64,000 nucleotides of DNA from Coriobacteriia bacterium (GTDB lineage Bacteria > Actinomycetota > Coriobacteriia > Coriobacteriales > QAMH01): the NCBI GenBank assembly GCA_003149935.1, contig QAMH01000007.1:168102-232101 (forward strand), read 5' to 3'. Position numbers and translations under genes: made by a program. The notes below the pieces were generated by a model, which was not told where the DNA came from, did no database searches, and was given only the letters and a program-made list of their open reading frames with translations. Of this stretch, positions 24,314-32,803 are shown piece after piece; the stretch's first letter is position 1; the number at the start of each line of letters is the position of its first letter.

Positions 24314-25903
24314 ATGGAGAAACGTCCCAATATCAAATTGACGCTCGATCAGGGTCTTGCGGTCGTGTGCGATCTGCAGCCTGATCGTTCCTCGCAAGTG
24401 CTTGCAGATATCCTCGGCGTGCAGCACGCTTACTTGCTGCGACGCTCCATCGATGCGCGTCGCAAGAGCGACGTGCACTTTGTCGCGACTGTTGGTATCG
24501 GCGAGGGCGAGGGAGCTCCGCATGCGGTGCGGCCCATCGAGGAGCGTCCGCTTCCCGAGCATCGGCCCGTGGATTTGCGTCCCGTGGTCGTGGGGACGGG
24601 TCCTGCCGGACTGTTCGCTGCCCTCGAACTTGCCGAGGCAGGCTTGTGTCCGCTCGTTATCGAGCGCGGGGCACCTGTCGAGGAACGCACGGCGGATGTC
24701 GAGCGTTATCATCGCACGCGCGTGCTCGACACGGCGAGCAATGTGCAGTTTGGCGAGGGCGGAGCCGGCACCTTCTCTGATGGCAAGCTCACGACGGGCA
24801 AGAACTCCCCGCAGATCGCGCATGTGCTCGAGACCTTCGTTGCGGCGGGAGCACCGAGTGAGATTCTCTGGCAGGCAAAGCCACACATCGGAACGGATGT
24901 GCTCAGCGACGTGGTCAAGCGCATGCGCGAGCGCATCATCGCCTGTGGTGGCGAGGTGCGCTTTCACACGCAGCTTGTGGGGATGGATATCGACGCGGCA
25001 GGGATGCTGCATGGCGTTACGCTCGAGGACGATGGGACTCGATACGAAGTCGAAGCTTCGCAGCTTGTCCTGGCTTGCGGGCATTCGGCGCGTGACACTT
25101 TTGCGTTGCTCAAGCAGCTTGGTTTCGAGCTCGAACCCAAGCCCTTTTCCATCGGCGTGCGCATCGAGCACGAGCAGGAGTTCATCAATCGTGCCCAATA
25201 CGGGCAGGCAGCGGGACACCCCGCGCTTGGAGCCGCCGATTACAAGCTTGCGTGTCATCTTGAGAACGCTCGATCGGTCTATACCTTCTGCATGTGTCCT
25301 GGTGGTGAGGTGGTCGCCGCTTCAAGTGAAGAGGGCGGCTTGTGTGTGAACGGCATGTCGCGCCAGGCGCGCGATGGGGCCAACGCCAACGCGGCGCTGC
25401 TGTGCAACGTGACGCCCGATGACTTTGCCGATGCGACCGATCCGCTCTCGGGCATCGCGTTCCAGCGTCGCTGGGAGCAGGCGGCGTTTGCCGCGGGTGG
25501 TGCGGATTGGCACGCCCCCGTGCAACGCGTGGGGCAGTTCGCGGGTATCGCGGGCAAGCCACGCACGTTGCCCGAGGCGAGCTATCCGCTCGGCGTGGTT
25601 GAGGCGCCGATTGCGGGCTGTCTGCCGGACTTTGCGGCAGAGGCCCTGCGCGAGGCGCTGCCGGTGCTTGACCGCAACCTGCGCGGCTTTGCCGACCCCG
25701 GAGCGTTGCTCACGGGCATCGAGGCACGCAGTTCCTCGCCGGTGCGCGTCGTGCGCGACTCTCATACGCTCATGTCGACGCATGTGCATGGCGTGTACCC
25801 GTGCGGCGAGGGGGCGGGGTACGCCGGCGGCATCATGTCGGCCGCACTCGACGGGATCCGAGTCGCATCGGCAGTCAAAAACCTCTCTTTGACTAAGATA
25901 TGA
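24314..25903 (+). CDS. NAD(P)/FAD-dependent oxidoreductase (COG2509 type)
   Basis: 529 residues from ATG 24314 (AGGAG eight bases upstream). A 90-residue N-terminal domain ('ILGVQHAYLLRRSIDARRKSDVHF') precedes the FAD fold 'PVVVGTGPAGLFAALELAEAG'. 'SNVQFGEGGAGTFSDGKLTTG' and the C-terminal 'HVHGVYPCGEGAGYAGGIMS' are the hallmark blocks of the uncharacterised FAD-dependent dehydrogenases of COG2509. Substrate unknown. Its TGA stop lies in a palindrome that it shares with the convergent prepilin peptidase gene. Confidence 0.8.
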   Translation: MEKRPNIKLTLDQGLAVVCDLQPDRSSQVLADILGVQHAYLLRRSIDARRKSDVHFVATVGIGEGEGAPHAVRPIEERPLPEHRPVDLRPVVVGTGPAGLFAALELAEAGLCPLVIERGAPVEERTADVERYHRTRVLDTASNVQFGEGGAGTFSDGKLTTGKNSPQIAHVLETFVAAGAPSEILWQAKPHIGTDVLSDVVKRMRERIIACGGEVRFHTQLVGMDIDAAGMLHGVTLEDDGTRYEVEASQLVLACGHSARDTFALLKQLGFELEPKPFSIGVRIEHEQEFINRAQYGQAAGHPALGAADYKLACHLENARSVYTFCMCPGGEVVAASSEEGGLCVNGMSRQARDGANANAALLCNVTPDDFADATDPLSGIAFQRRWEQAAFAAGGADWHAPVQRVGQFAGIAGKPRTLPEASYPLGVVEAPIAGCLPDFAAEALREALPVLDRNLRGFADPGALLTGIEARSSSPVRVVRDSHTLMSTHVHGVYPCGEGAGYAGGIMSAALDGIRVASAVKNLSLTKI

Positions 25904-25932
25904 GACAGCGTGCCAGGCACGTTTGTCTCATA
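25899..25932. terminator. palindromic bidirectional terminator, relative of the dispersed palindromes
   Basis: Outer arms TATGAGACA and TGTCTCATA enclose an inner stem CGTGCC-A-GGCACG. The TGA inside TATGAGACA is the stop of the plus-strand oxidoreductase, and the same bases on the other strand give the stop of the minus-strand prepilin peptidase. It has the TGAGACA/TGTCTCA arms of the elements at 10367 and 63923 but a different core. Confidence 0.75.
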
Positions 25933-26557
25933 GCAGCGGAAGCAGCGTCCCCGCGAAAAGCCAGGCGGCAAGACCGGGAGCAAGTGCGATATGCGAGTGG
26001 CGGTCCGCACGGCCCGTGGCAAGTTGCACGAGCGCGAACGCTCCTATGAGCAGCGCGCAGGCAAAGACACCGCACATGAGGCCCTCGGTTCCCGAGAAGA
26101 GCGCGAGCGGCATGAGCATGCGCACGTCGCCCGAGCCGATGAGTTCACATGCACCACGATGCATGCGAAGGTAGTTGAGCAGCAGCACGATCGCGGCAAT
26201 CGTTCCCGTGGGCAGCACGATTGCAATTGTTTCCGTAACGCCGCCCTCCATCACGCGAAAGACAAGAGCGCATGCGAACAGCGCAGCGACAAGCTCGGAT
26301 GGCAGGACGTGCTCACGCAAATCGCAGACGAGCAGTGCAGCCATGCACGCGCATGCAAACGAGAAGCTCAAACAGCAGATGACGTTGTCGAGCAGGAACC
26401 AGGCACCGAGTGCGCCGCTCATGCACACGAGTGTGATGAGCACGCGAAGAGCACGTCCGAGCGCAGCATCGAATCCACGTGTGCGCAGGGAAGCTTGGGC
26501 GATGCCCGTCATGCCCGTCCATCCCAGGATGCAGCTCGCGCATGCGTAGAGCATCAT
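25928..26557 (-). CDS. prepilin peptidase (A24 family, small form)
   Basis: 209 residues, strongly hydrophobic with about six membrane segments. The two catalytic Asp of the GxGD-type aspartyl proteases are seen in 'VCDLREHVLPSELVA' and 'LIGSGDVRMLMPLALF'. There is no N-terminal zinc/methylase domain, as in CpaA/TadV-type enzymes. It would cleave leader peptides of type IV/Tad pilins. No pilin or secretion ATPase is nearby, so substrates lie elsewhere. It is 15 bases downstream of pgi on the same strand, perhaps cotranscribed. Confidence 0.78.
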   Translation of the reverse strand: MMLYACASCILGWTGMTGIAQASLRTRGFDAALGRALRVLITLVCMSGALGAWFLLDNVICCLSFSFACACMAALLVCDLREHVLPSELVAALFACALVFRVMEGGVTETIAIVLPTGTIAAIVLLLNYLRMHRGACELIGSGDVRMLMPLALFSGTEGLMCGVFACALLIGAFALVQLATGRADRHSHIALAPGLAAWLFAGTLLPLL

Positions 26558-26572
26558 GAGCGGCCCCGTCTT

Positions 26573-28336
26573 CTAGCGCGTCCGCAGGGCGTAGGCAGCT
26601 GAGATAGCCGAACAAGCATCGTTGGCAAACGATGATAGGTACTTGTCGTCGTTATCCTTCAGATGAATGTAGATGGCACGGCGGCCACGGCTTGCCAGTG
26701 CCGAGAAATCGCCGAGTGCTTCGGCGTTTGCCACGTCGCCGAGTGTAAAGTCCTCATGGGGTACCGTGATGTCGAAGGGCTCGTCGGCACTGACGACAAG
26801 GAAGACACCTGTGTTGGGGCCGCCTTTGTGCATCTGGCCGGTGGAGTGCAGATAACGGGGGCCGATTTCGAGGCATGAGCACACGTCAAGGCGATCGGCT
26901 GCGCGGTGGCGTACCTTCTCAAGCGTCTCGCGGCGCCCGACACCCTTGAAGGGCAGAAACGCGTTGAGACTGAAATAATCATCATCCTTGATCGAGCAGA
27001 ACAGCATGCGCAACGCGGCGTTTGCATCGATGTTCTCATGTGAGCCGTCGAATGCATCGAGAAGCGCGGAGCTCACGTAAACGCGATCGGCGTAGTTGCA
27101 GGAGCCAAGTTCGAACTCTTCGTAAGCGGGCTTGCCCCAGACATCTTCCGGGACATCGAAGTGACCGCCCTGGTTGTAGAGGATCTGGCGCGTTGCCGCC
27201 TTGGTGCTCTCGACGTCAGGTTGGTCGAAGGGGTTGATTTGCATGAGCCAGCCACAGAAGGCGACGGCATACTCCCAGATGAGAAAGTAACGCGTCATGG
27301 CCGTGCTATCGGGGATATCCAGACGGAAGACCGGGATATCCGGGTGCACGCAGGTGCGAGCATGCTCGAATGCCTCATCGCTGTCCATGTTGCAGAGGAT
27401 GGCGCAGCGATCGTGGTGCGGGTCGGAAAGGATGCCCGCGTCGACTTCGACGTTGGGCAATATGCCAACGCCTGCCTTGCCAAGAGACTCGGCAACGAGC
27501 TGCTCGACCCAGAGGCCGAAGACCTGCTTGCTCGGCGGCATGAGCAGCGAGAACTTGTCACGACCGGCCTTGAGGTTGTCGTAGAGGAAAGCCGCGAGCC
27601 AGATTGCCGGGTTTTCGGGCGAATCCGAGGCGCAGAGCTTCTCCATGGGGACGGCGTCCTCGAGCATGCGCTCGATGTCGATGCCGATGGCCGCCATGGG
27701 GAGCAGGCCAAAAGCCGAGAGCGCGGAATAGCGGCCGCCCACGTCGGGTTCGCCGTGGATGATGGCACGCCAATGATTCTTGCGAGCAACATGCTCGAGC
27801 TCGGTGTCCGGGTCGGTGATTGCGATAAAGCGCGAGCCGGCGCGCTCGGCACCCAGGTGAGCGCAGACGTACTTCCAGCACACGTGCGAGAGCACGGTTG
27901 GCTCGAGCGTGGTTCCCGACTTGCTCGACACGATATAGAGCGTGCGTGCCGGATCCGACGATCCGAGGATGTGATTGACGTAGACCGGCGAGAGGGCGTC
28001 CATCGTCTTGAACGGAACCTCGTCAGTGACCTCGAGGCTGTAGAGCTTGGTGACCGTCTGCGGGGCTTGCGTCGAGCCACCCTGACCGATGAGGACGACG
28101 GCGTCGAGACCTTCGCCTCGCGCCTGCTGCGCGATGATGGCTATCTCTGACGGATCGCTCGGCGGTTTGCTTGCCAATGTGGTCCAGCCAAGACGGGTTG
28201 CCGCATAATCCGCGACTTCTGCGGAGAAGTTGAAGGCAGAGCCATCTTTTGCTGCGATGCGGGAGGGAACTTCATTCTCGATGAGAAGCTGGGCGGTTGG
28301 GCAGTGCCCCAGCTCAGAACTATCGATAAATGCCAT
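26573..28336 (-). CDS. pgi: glucose-6-phosphate isomerase
   Basis: 587 residues, longer than E. coli Pgi but with its motifs: 'VVLIGQGGSTQAPQT', 'YIVSSKSGTTLEP', 'GGRYSALSAFGLLPMAAIGID' region and 'INPFDQPDVESTK'. The layout, with an N-terminal extension and a C-terminal repeat of the SIS fold ending 'GPRYLHSTGQMHKGGPNTG', matches the long isomerase/transaldolase-associated type found in actinobacteria and cyanobacteria. Interconverts glucose-6-phosphate and fructose-6-phosphate. Divergent from veg. Confidence 0.88.
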   Translation of the reverse strand: MAFIDSSELGHCPTAQLLIENEVPSRIAAKDGSAFNFSAEVADYAATRLGWTTLASKPPSDPSEIAIIAQQARGEGLDAVVLIGQGGSTQAPQTVTKLYSLEVTDEVPFKTMDALSPVYVNHILGSSDPARTLYIVSSKSGTTLEPTVLSHVCWKYVCAHLGAERAGSRFIAITDPDTELEHVARKNHWRAIIHGEPDVGGRYSALSAFGLLPMAAIGIDIERMLEDAVPMEKLCASDSPENPAIWLAAFLYDNLKAGRDKFSLLMPPSKQVFGLWVEQLVAESLGKAGVGILPNVEVDAGILSDPHHDRCAILCNMDSDEAFEHARTCVHPDIPVFRLDIPDSTAMTRYFLIWEYAVAFCGWLMQINPFDQPDVESTKAATRQILYNQGGHFDVPEDVWGKPAYEEFELGSCNYADRVYVSSALLDAFDGSHENIDANAALRMLFCSIKDDDYFSLNAFLPFKGVGRRETLEKVRHRAADRLDVCSCLEIGPRYLHSTGQMHKGGPNTGVFLVVSADEPFDITVPHEDFTLGDVANAEALGDFSALASRGRRAIYIHLKDNDDKYLSSFANDACSAISAAYALRTR

Positions 28337-28368
28337 GTATACGTGCTCCTTGGTACGATACGACCTGC

Positions 28369-28410
28369 ATTGTCCGTTGACGCGGACAAAAATAGTGTTG
28401 GTAAGTATAA
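28369..28410 (+). promoter_or_regulatory. inverted repeat and -10 box upstream of veg
   Basis: TTGTCCG (28369-28375) and CGGACAA (28382-28388) form a perfect inverted repeat around TTGACG, followed by TATAAT at 28405-28410. TTGACG is too far (23 bases) from the -10 for a normal promoter, so the repeat may be an operator or activator site instead. It lies between divergent pgi and veg. Confidence 0.4.
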
Positions 28411-28472
28411 TGCATGCAAAATCTCGTGCGGCGTGTTATTATTATGTCTCCTTTGTATCAGGAGGACTCTTC

Positions 28473-28772
28473 ATGGAAGAAATAATCAATAGACAGGTCG
28501 CTTACGTTAACAGCATCCACGAGACGCTCGTCGGTTTTACGGGTAGGCGTCTGCGCATTCGCGCCAATATGGGGCGCTCCAAGATCATCGAGCGCGAAGG
28601 CGTGCTTACCCAAGCTCACAAGTCGCTCTTCATCGTCGAGACGGACGAGAAGCGCGGTCGCAAGGCGCGTCAGTCCTATCAGTACGTGGATGTCCTGACG
28701 GGCACGGTCGAGCTTACCAACCCCGAGGACGAGCAACCGCTTTTCCCGGCGCTTCAGCAAGAGGCCATCTAG
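28473..28772 (+). CDS. Veg family protein
   Basis: 99 residues from ATG 28473 with a GGAGG nine bases upstream. 'GRRLRIRANMGRSKIIEREGVL' and 'SLFIVETDEKR' match the Veg family of Gram-positive bacteria, where Bacillus Veg stimulates biofilm matrix genes by countering SinR. Here it keeps the usual neighbour ispE 11 bases downstream, the same order as in Firmicutes. The molecular activity is not established; a small nucleic-acid-binding protein is likely from the basic SH3-like sequence. Confidence 0.85.
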   Translation: MEEIINRQVAYVNSIHETLVGFTGRRLRIRANMGRSKIIEREGVLTQAHKSLFIVETDEKRGRKARQSYQYVDVLTGTVELTNPEDEQPLFPALQQEAI

Positions 28773-28783
28773 CCTATTCGCAC

Positions 28784-29716
28784 ATGGGCAATCCGCAATC
28801 AGAGGCGTTGGTGCTTGAGGCTCGCGCCAAGGTCAATCTGTGTCTCGCGATATCCTATCCGCCAGTCGATGGCTACCATTCGCTGCGCTCCGTCTTCCAG
28901 GAGCTCGATTTGCACGATGTCGTGCGCGTTCATATCGAGCCTGGTATTGCTTCGCAGGCGCTGCAAACGCAGGCGGGAACGCATGTGCTGTTGACATGCG
29001 ACGTCGACGGCCTCGATCCGCCTGATAACCTCGTCTTTCGCGCCATCGACGCAGCCGAGCAAGCTTGCGGGCCTGTGGCAGTCGCTTCCGATGCCACGCT
29101 CGTCATCGAGGTCGAGAAGCATATCCCAGCAGGTGGCGGGCTCGGCGGTGGCTCGAGCGATGCGGCTGCGACGCTCAAGGCGTACGCGCAACTCGCGGAC
29201 ATTCCCGTGCACGATGAGCGCCTTGTTGCGGTTGCCCGTGTTCTCGGTGCCGACGTCGCCTTCTTCCTCTACGGCGGATGCGCCCTCATGGGCGGACGCG
29301 GTGACCTGTTCGAGTGTGCGCTGCCACCGCTTGCAGCTCCCATCGTCCTCATGGGAAGCAACGATGGCCTTTCCACGGCAGCGGTGTACCGCGCCTTCGA
29401 CGATGACCCCGTGCCTGCGCCCGATGCCGATGCGCTCGCCCAAGCGTTGCGTATGGCCACAGACGACACCGCCGCCATTGCCGCACTCTGCGCAAACAAC
29501 CTTGGGCCCGCGGCTTGTGCGGCCGACCCGCGTATTCAGCAGCGCCTTCATATGGCACATGGGCATCCCGATGTGCTCAACGCGCTCGTCTCGGGAAGTG
29601 GATCGACGAGTTTTGCCATCTGCGCCGACGAGGCGGGTGCGCAACGTTTCGCGCATGACATCGCTCCCGTGTGCGACTGGGTTCGCATATGTCGCGTTCC
29701 CCGCATCGCCGCTTGA
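28784..29716 (+). CDS. ispE: 4-diphosphocytidyl-2-C-methyl-D-erythritol kinase
   Basis: 310 residues of the GHMP kinase superfamily. 'ARAKVNLCLAI' opens the protein, 'PAGGGLGGGSSDAAATL' is the ATP loop, and 'LVSGSGSTSFAI' is the third GHMP motif. It phosphorylates CDP-methylerythritol in the MEP isoprenoid pathway. Ribosome site is weak and the gene is probably cotranscribed with veg. Its stop codon overlaps the -35 box of the tRNA-Gln promoter. Confidence 0.93.
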   Translation: MGNPQSEALVLEARAKVNLCLAISYPPVDGYHSLRSVFQELDLHDVVRVHIEPGIASQALQTQAGTHVLLTCDVDGLDPPDNLVFRAIDAAEQACGPVAVASDATLVIEVEKHIPAGGGLGGGSSDAAATLKAYAQLADIPVHDERLVAVARVLGADVAFFLYGGCALMGGRGDLFECALPPLAAPIVLMGSNDGLSTAAVYRAFDDDPVPAPDADALAQALRMATDDTAAIAALCANNLGPAACAADPRIQQRLHMAHGHPDVLNALVSGSGSTSFAICADEAGAQRFAHDIAPVCDWVRICRVPRIAA

Positions 29717-29741
29717 GAATCGTGCCGCGGTTCACTAGAAT
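29713..29741 (+). promoter_or_regulatory. tRNA-Gln promoter
   Basis: TTGAGA (29713-29718) and TAGAAT (29736-29741) are spaced by 17 bases and end 16 bases before the tRNA. The transcript may continue into glmU, since no terminator lies between. Confidence 0.65.
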
Positions 29742-29757
29742 CATGCAGGCAGGCTAC

Positions 29758-29831
29758 TGGGGCATCGTTCAACGGTAGGACAGCGGTTTTTGGTACCGCG
29801 AATGAGGGTTCGATTCCTTCTGCCCCAGCCA
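29758..29831 (+). tRNA. tRNA-Gln (anticodon TTG)
   Basis: Acceptor TGGGGCA pairs with TGCCCCA, the anticodon stem GCGGT/ACCGC encloses TTTTGGT-type loop with TTG, the T-arm is GAGGGTTCGATTCCTTC, and CCA is encoded. It lies 13 bases upstream of glmU. Confidence 0.94.
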
Positions 29832-29844
29832 TTCAATTACTTCA

Positions 29845-31233
29845 ATGGGAGCGCATGTGGAAGCTAAAGCTTTGATTCTTGCAGCAGGCGCTGGAACCCG
29901 CATGAAATCCAACAAACCGAAGGTCGCCCACGATATGTTGGGCAAGCCGCTTGTGCGTTGGGTTGTGGATGCGGCACGCCAGGCTGGTTGCGAAGACGTT
30001 CACGTGGTCATTGGCCATGGTCGTGAGCAAGTCGAGCCCTTGCTCGGCGATTGCGTCATCTCGTACCAGCTCGAAATGCTCGGCACGGGTCATACGGTCA
30101 TGTGCGCGGCGGACAAGCTCGAGGGCTTCGAGGGCAACGTCGTCGTGCTCTGTGGTGACTCGCCGCTTATCAGGCCGGCCACCATCGAGGCGCTCATCGC
30201 AGCGCACGAGGCCACCGGCTCTGCCGCCACGGTGCTTACGATGGAGCCCGCCAATCCCTTCGGATACGGGCGCATCGTGCGCGACGAGAGCGGCAACGTG
30301 TGCGGCATCGTCGAGGAGAAGGACTGCACGGACGAGCAGCGCGCCATCCGCGAGTGTAACTCCGGCGTCTTCTGCTTCTCCGCTCCCACGCTTCTGAGCC
30401 ATCTTGACAAGCTCGATCGCAATAACGCCCAGGGCGAGTATTACCTCACGGACATGCTTGCGCTGCTGGCAGCCGATGGCCTGACCGTGTCGAGCATGGT
30501 CGTCGAGGATGACGACGAGTGCCTTGGCGTCAACTCGCGCTCGCAGCTTGCCGCCGCGAGTAAGATTGCGCAGCGCCGCATCAACGAGCAGCTCATGGCA
30601 GGTGGCATCACGATGCTCGATCCCGATCTTGTGTGGGTTGGTCCCGACTGCATTGTCGAGAACGATGTGGAGCTGCTGCCGATGACCATGCTCTGGGGCA
30701 GCACGCGCGTCTCGAGCGGTTGTGTCATCGGTCCCAACACGCGTCTCACCGACTGCGCTATCGGTGTCGATAACGTGCTCGAGGAGGTCGTGGGCATCGA
30801 GACGACCACCGAGACCGGCGTTACGGTCGGTCCCCGCGCCTACCTACGCCCCGGCACCTACCTGTGCGAGGGCGCGCATGTGGGTACGCATGTCGAGATC
30901 AAGAAGTCCACGGTGGGCCCGGACAGCAAGGTGCCGCACCTTTCCTACATCGGCGATGCGACGATCGGAACCGACGTCAATATCGGCGCTGGCTCGATTA
31001 CCTGCAATTACGATGGCGTGAACAAGCATCAAACAGTTATTGGCGACTTCACGTTCGTCGGATCGAACACGATGCTCGTCGCTCCCGTCAAGCTCGGCTC
31101 CAATGTCGTGACGGGTGCCGCGAGTTGCATCACCAAGGACGTGCCCGATGGTGCACTCGCCGTCGAGCGCAACGAGCAGAAGATCGTCGAGGAGTGGACC
31201 GCGCGGCATTTCAAAAGCAAGCGCACGAGCTAA
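29845..31233 (+). CDS. glmU: bifunctional UDP-GlcNAc pyrophosphorylase / glucosamine-1-phosphate acetyltransferase
   Basis: 462 residues. The N-terminal pyrophosphorylase has 'LILAAGAGTRMKSNKPKV' and 'VLCGDSPLI'. The C-terminal half is a left-handed beta-helix of hexapeptide repeats ending in 'GAGSITCNYDGVNKHQTVIG', with the acetyl-CoA site. It makes UDP-GlcNAc for peptidoglycan and surface glycans. It is followed 16 bases later by prs and then pth, a common operon (glmU-prs-pth) in Gram-positive bacteria. Confidence 0.95.
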   Translation: MGAHVEAKALILAAGAGTRMKSNKPKVAHDMLGKPLVRWVVDAARQAGCEDVHVVIGHGREQVEPLLGDCVISYQLEMLGTGHTVMCAADKLEGFEGNVVVLCGDSPLIRPATIEALIAAHEATGSAATVLTMEPANPFGYGRIVRDESGNVCGIVEEKDCTDEQRAIRECNSGVFCFSAPTLLSHLDKLDRNNAQGEYYLTDMLALLAADGLTVSSMVVEDDDECLGVNSRSQLAAASKIAQRRINEQLMAGGITMLDPDLVWVGPDCIVENDVELLPMTMLWGSTRVSSGCVIGPNTRLTDCAIGVDNVLEEVVGIETTTETGVTVGPRAYLRPGTYLCEGAHVGTHVEIKKSTVGPDSKVPHLSYIGDATIGTDVNIGAGSITCNYDGVNKHQTVIGDFTFVGSNTMLVAPVKLGSNVVTGAASCITKDVPDGALAVERNEQKIVEEWTARHFKSKRTS

Positions 31234-31249
31234 CGAAGGGATTGTAACG

Positions 31250-32227
31250 ATGGGAAAAAGGCGGAGCAGGGCCGCAGAGCGCAAGCTGCATATCTTCTCG
31301 GGTTCGGTGTATCCGGAGCTCGCCGATGAGATCGCAGGTCACCTTGATGTCGAGTTGGGTGATATCACGCTCGAGAAGTTCGCCAATGGCGAGACCTACG
31401 CGCGCTTCATGGAGTCCGTACGCGGCGAGGACGTCTTTCTCGTCCAGTCGATTTCGGGCGACGTCAATGATGCGCTCATGGAACTGCTCATCATGACCGA
31501 TGCTGCCCGGCGTGCCAGCGCGGGAAGGATCCATGCCGTAGTCACGCACTACGGTTATGCACGTCAGGACCGCAAAGCCGCCGCACGCGAGCCGATTACC
31601 GCCAAGCTCGTCGCGCGCATGCTCGAGACGGCGGGTATCGACTCGATCACGACCATCGACTTGCACCAGGGCCAGATCCAGGGCTTCTTCGAGAAGCCGG
31701 TCAATCACCTGACGGCGCTCAACCTCTTCGCCGATTACTTCGAGGGTCTCGGGCTCGACAACCTCTGCGTCGTGAGCCCGGACGTGGGTCGCGCCAAGGT
31801 TGCCAAGAAGATGAGCGATCTGCTCAACGCCGATCTCGCCATCATGCACAAGGGCCGTCCTTCGCATAACGTGGCCGAGATTACGAGCATCATCGGTGAT
31901 GTCGAGGGTAAGAACTGCATCCTCAACGATGACATGATCGACACTGCGGGTACCATTTGTGCGGGCATGAAAGTGCTCAAAGATCGCGGTGCCAAGTCTG
32001 TGCGCGTCAGTGCCACGCATCCGATTTTCTCCGGTCCCGCCTACGAGCGTCTCGAGAACTCGGTCGCCGACGAGATCGTCGTGTGCAACACGATTCCCAT
32101 CCCCGAGGAGCGCCTTACCGGCAAAATCAAGCAGATTAGCATCGCTCCGCTCTTCGCGCAGGCGATTAACAACGTCTTCAATAACGGCTCGGTCTCGACC
32201 CTGTTCGACCCGGACTTCGCGCTGTAA
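31250..32227 (+). CDS. prs: ribose-phosphate diphosphokinase
   Basis: 325 residues from ATG 31250. 'FANGETYARFMESVRGEDVFLVQS', 'THYGYARQDRKAAAREPITAK' and 'TIDLHQGQIQGFF' are family blocks, and 'NCILNDDMIDTAGT' is the PRPP-binding loop (usual form DDMIDTAGT). It makes PRPP for nucleotides, His and Trp, and supplies upp further along the window. The N-terminus is about ten residues longer than usual and basic. Confidence 0.94.
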   Translation: MGKRRSRAAERKLHIFSGSVYPELADEIAGHLDVELGDITLEKFANGETYARFMESVRGEDVFLVQSISGDVNDALMELLIMTDAARRASAGRIHAVVTHYGYARQDRKAAAREPITAKLVARMLETAGIDSITTIDLHQGQIQGFFEKPVNHLTALNLFADYFEGLGLDNLCVVSPDVGRAKVAKKMSDLLNADLAIMHKGRPSHNVAEITSIIGDVEGKNCILNDDMIDTAGTICAGMKVLKDRGAKSVRVSATHPIFSGPAYERLENSVADEIVVCNTIPIPEERLTGKIKQISIAPLFAQAINNVFNNGSVSTLFDPDFAL

Positions 32228-32229
32228 CG

Positions 32230-32793
32230 ATGGACTACAGGCTCATAGCAGGTTTGGGCAATCCTGGCCCCGAGTACGAGGCCACGCGGCATAATGCTGG
32301 CTTTCTCGCACTTGACCTGCTTGCCGATGAGCTGGGGGCGCGATATTGGAAGAACGAGAGCGGTGCACTCGTCGCGCATGTGCAGCATGGCGACGAGGAG
32401 CTGTTGCTCGTCAAGCCGCAGGCGTACATGAACACGAGCGGTGGCCCCATCAGCAAGCTTGCTGCCGCGTACAAGATCGCTCCCGCCGAGTTGCTTGTCA
32501 TCCACGACGAGATGGATCTCGACCCGGGGACGATACGCGTGAAGGTAGGCGGTGGCCACGGTGGCCACAACGGCCTCAAGTCGATTCATGCCAAGCTCGG
32601 GAGCGATGCATACACGCGCGTGCGCGTGGGCACGGGGCATCCGCCAGGACGTAAGTCCGTGACGGATTTCGTGCTTCAGGTGCCCAGGGGGGCCGAGGCG
32701 GAGAGCTTCGAGCATGCGGTTGCGCTTGCCGCCGATGCCGCGCTTTGCGCGATTGACGAGGGTGCGACAACGGCTATGAACAGGTTTAACTGA
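32230..32793 (+). CDS. pth: peptidyl-tRNA hydrolase
   Basis: 187 residues: 'LIAGLGNPGPEYEATRHNAGFLALD' start (Asn and catalytic His20 region), 'KPQAYMNTSGGPI' and 'HDEMDLDPGTIRVKVGGGHGGHNGLKSI'. It frees tRNA from stalled peptidyl-tRNA. It begins two bases after prs, completing the glmU-prs-pth operon. Confidence 0.95.
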   Translation: MDYRLIAGLGNPGPEYEATRHNAGFLALDLLADELGARYWKNESGALVAHVQHGDEELLLVKPQAYMNTSGGPISKLAAAYKIAPAELLVIHDEMDLDPGTIRVKVGGGHGGHNGLKSIHAKLGSDAYTRVRVGTGHPPGRKSVTDFVLQVPRGAEAESFEHAVALAADAALCAIDEGATTAMNRFN

Positions 32794-32803
32794 GGGTAGC
32801 GCC

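Noticed and set aside
28376..28410. TTGACG/TATAAT as a normal promoter of veg
   Set aside because: The 23-base spacing is too long for sigma-70; kept only as a -10 box with an inverted repeat.
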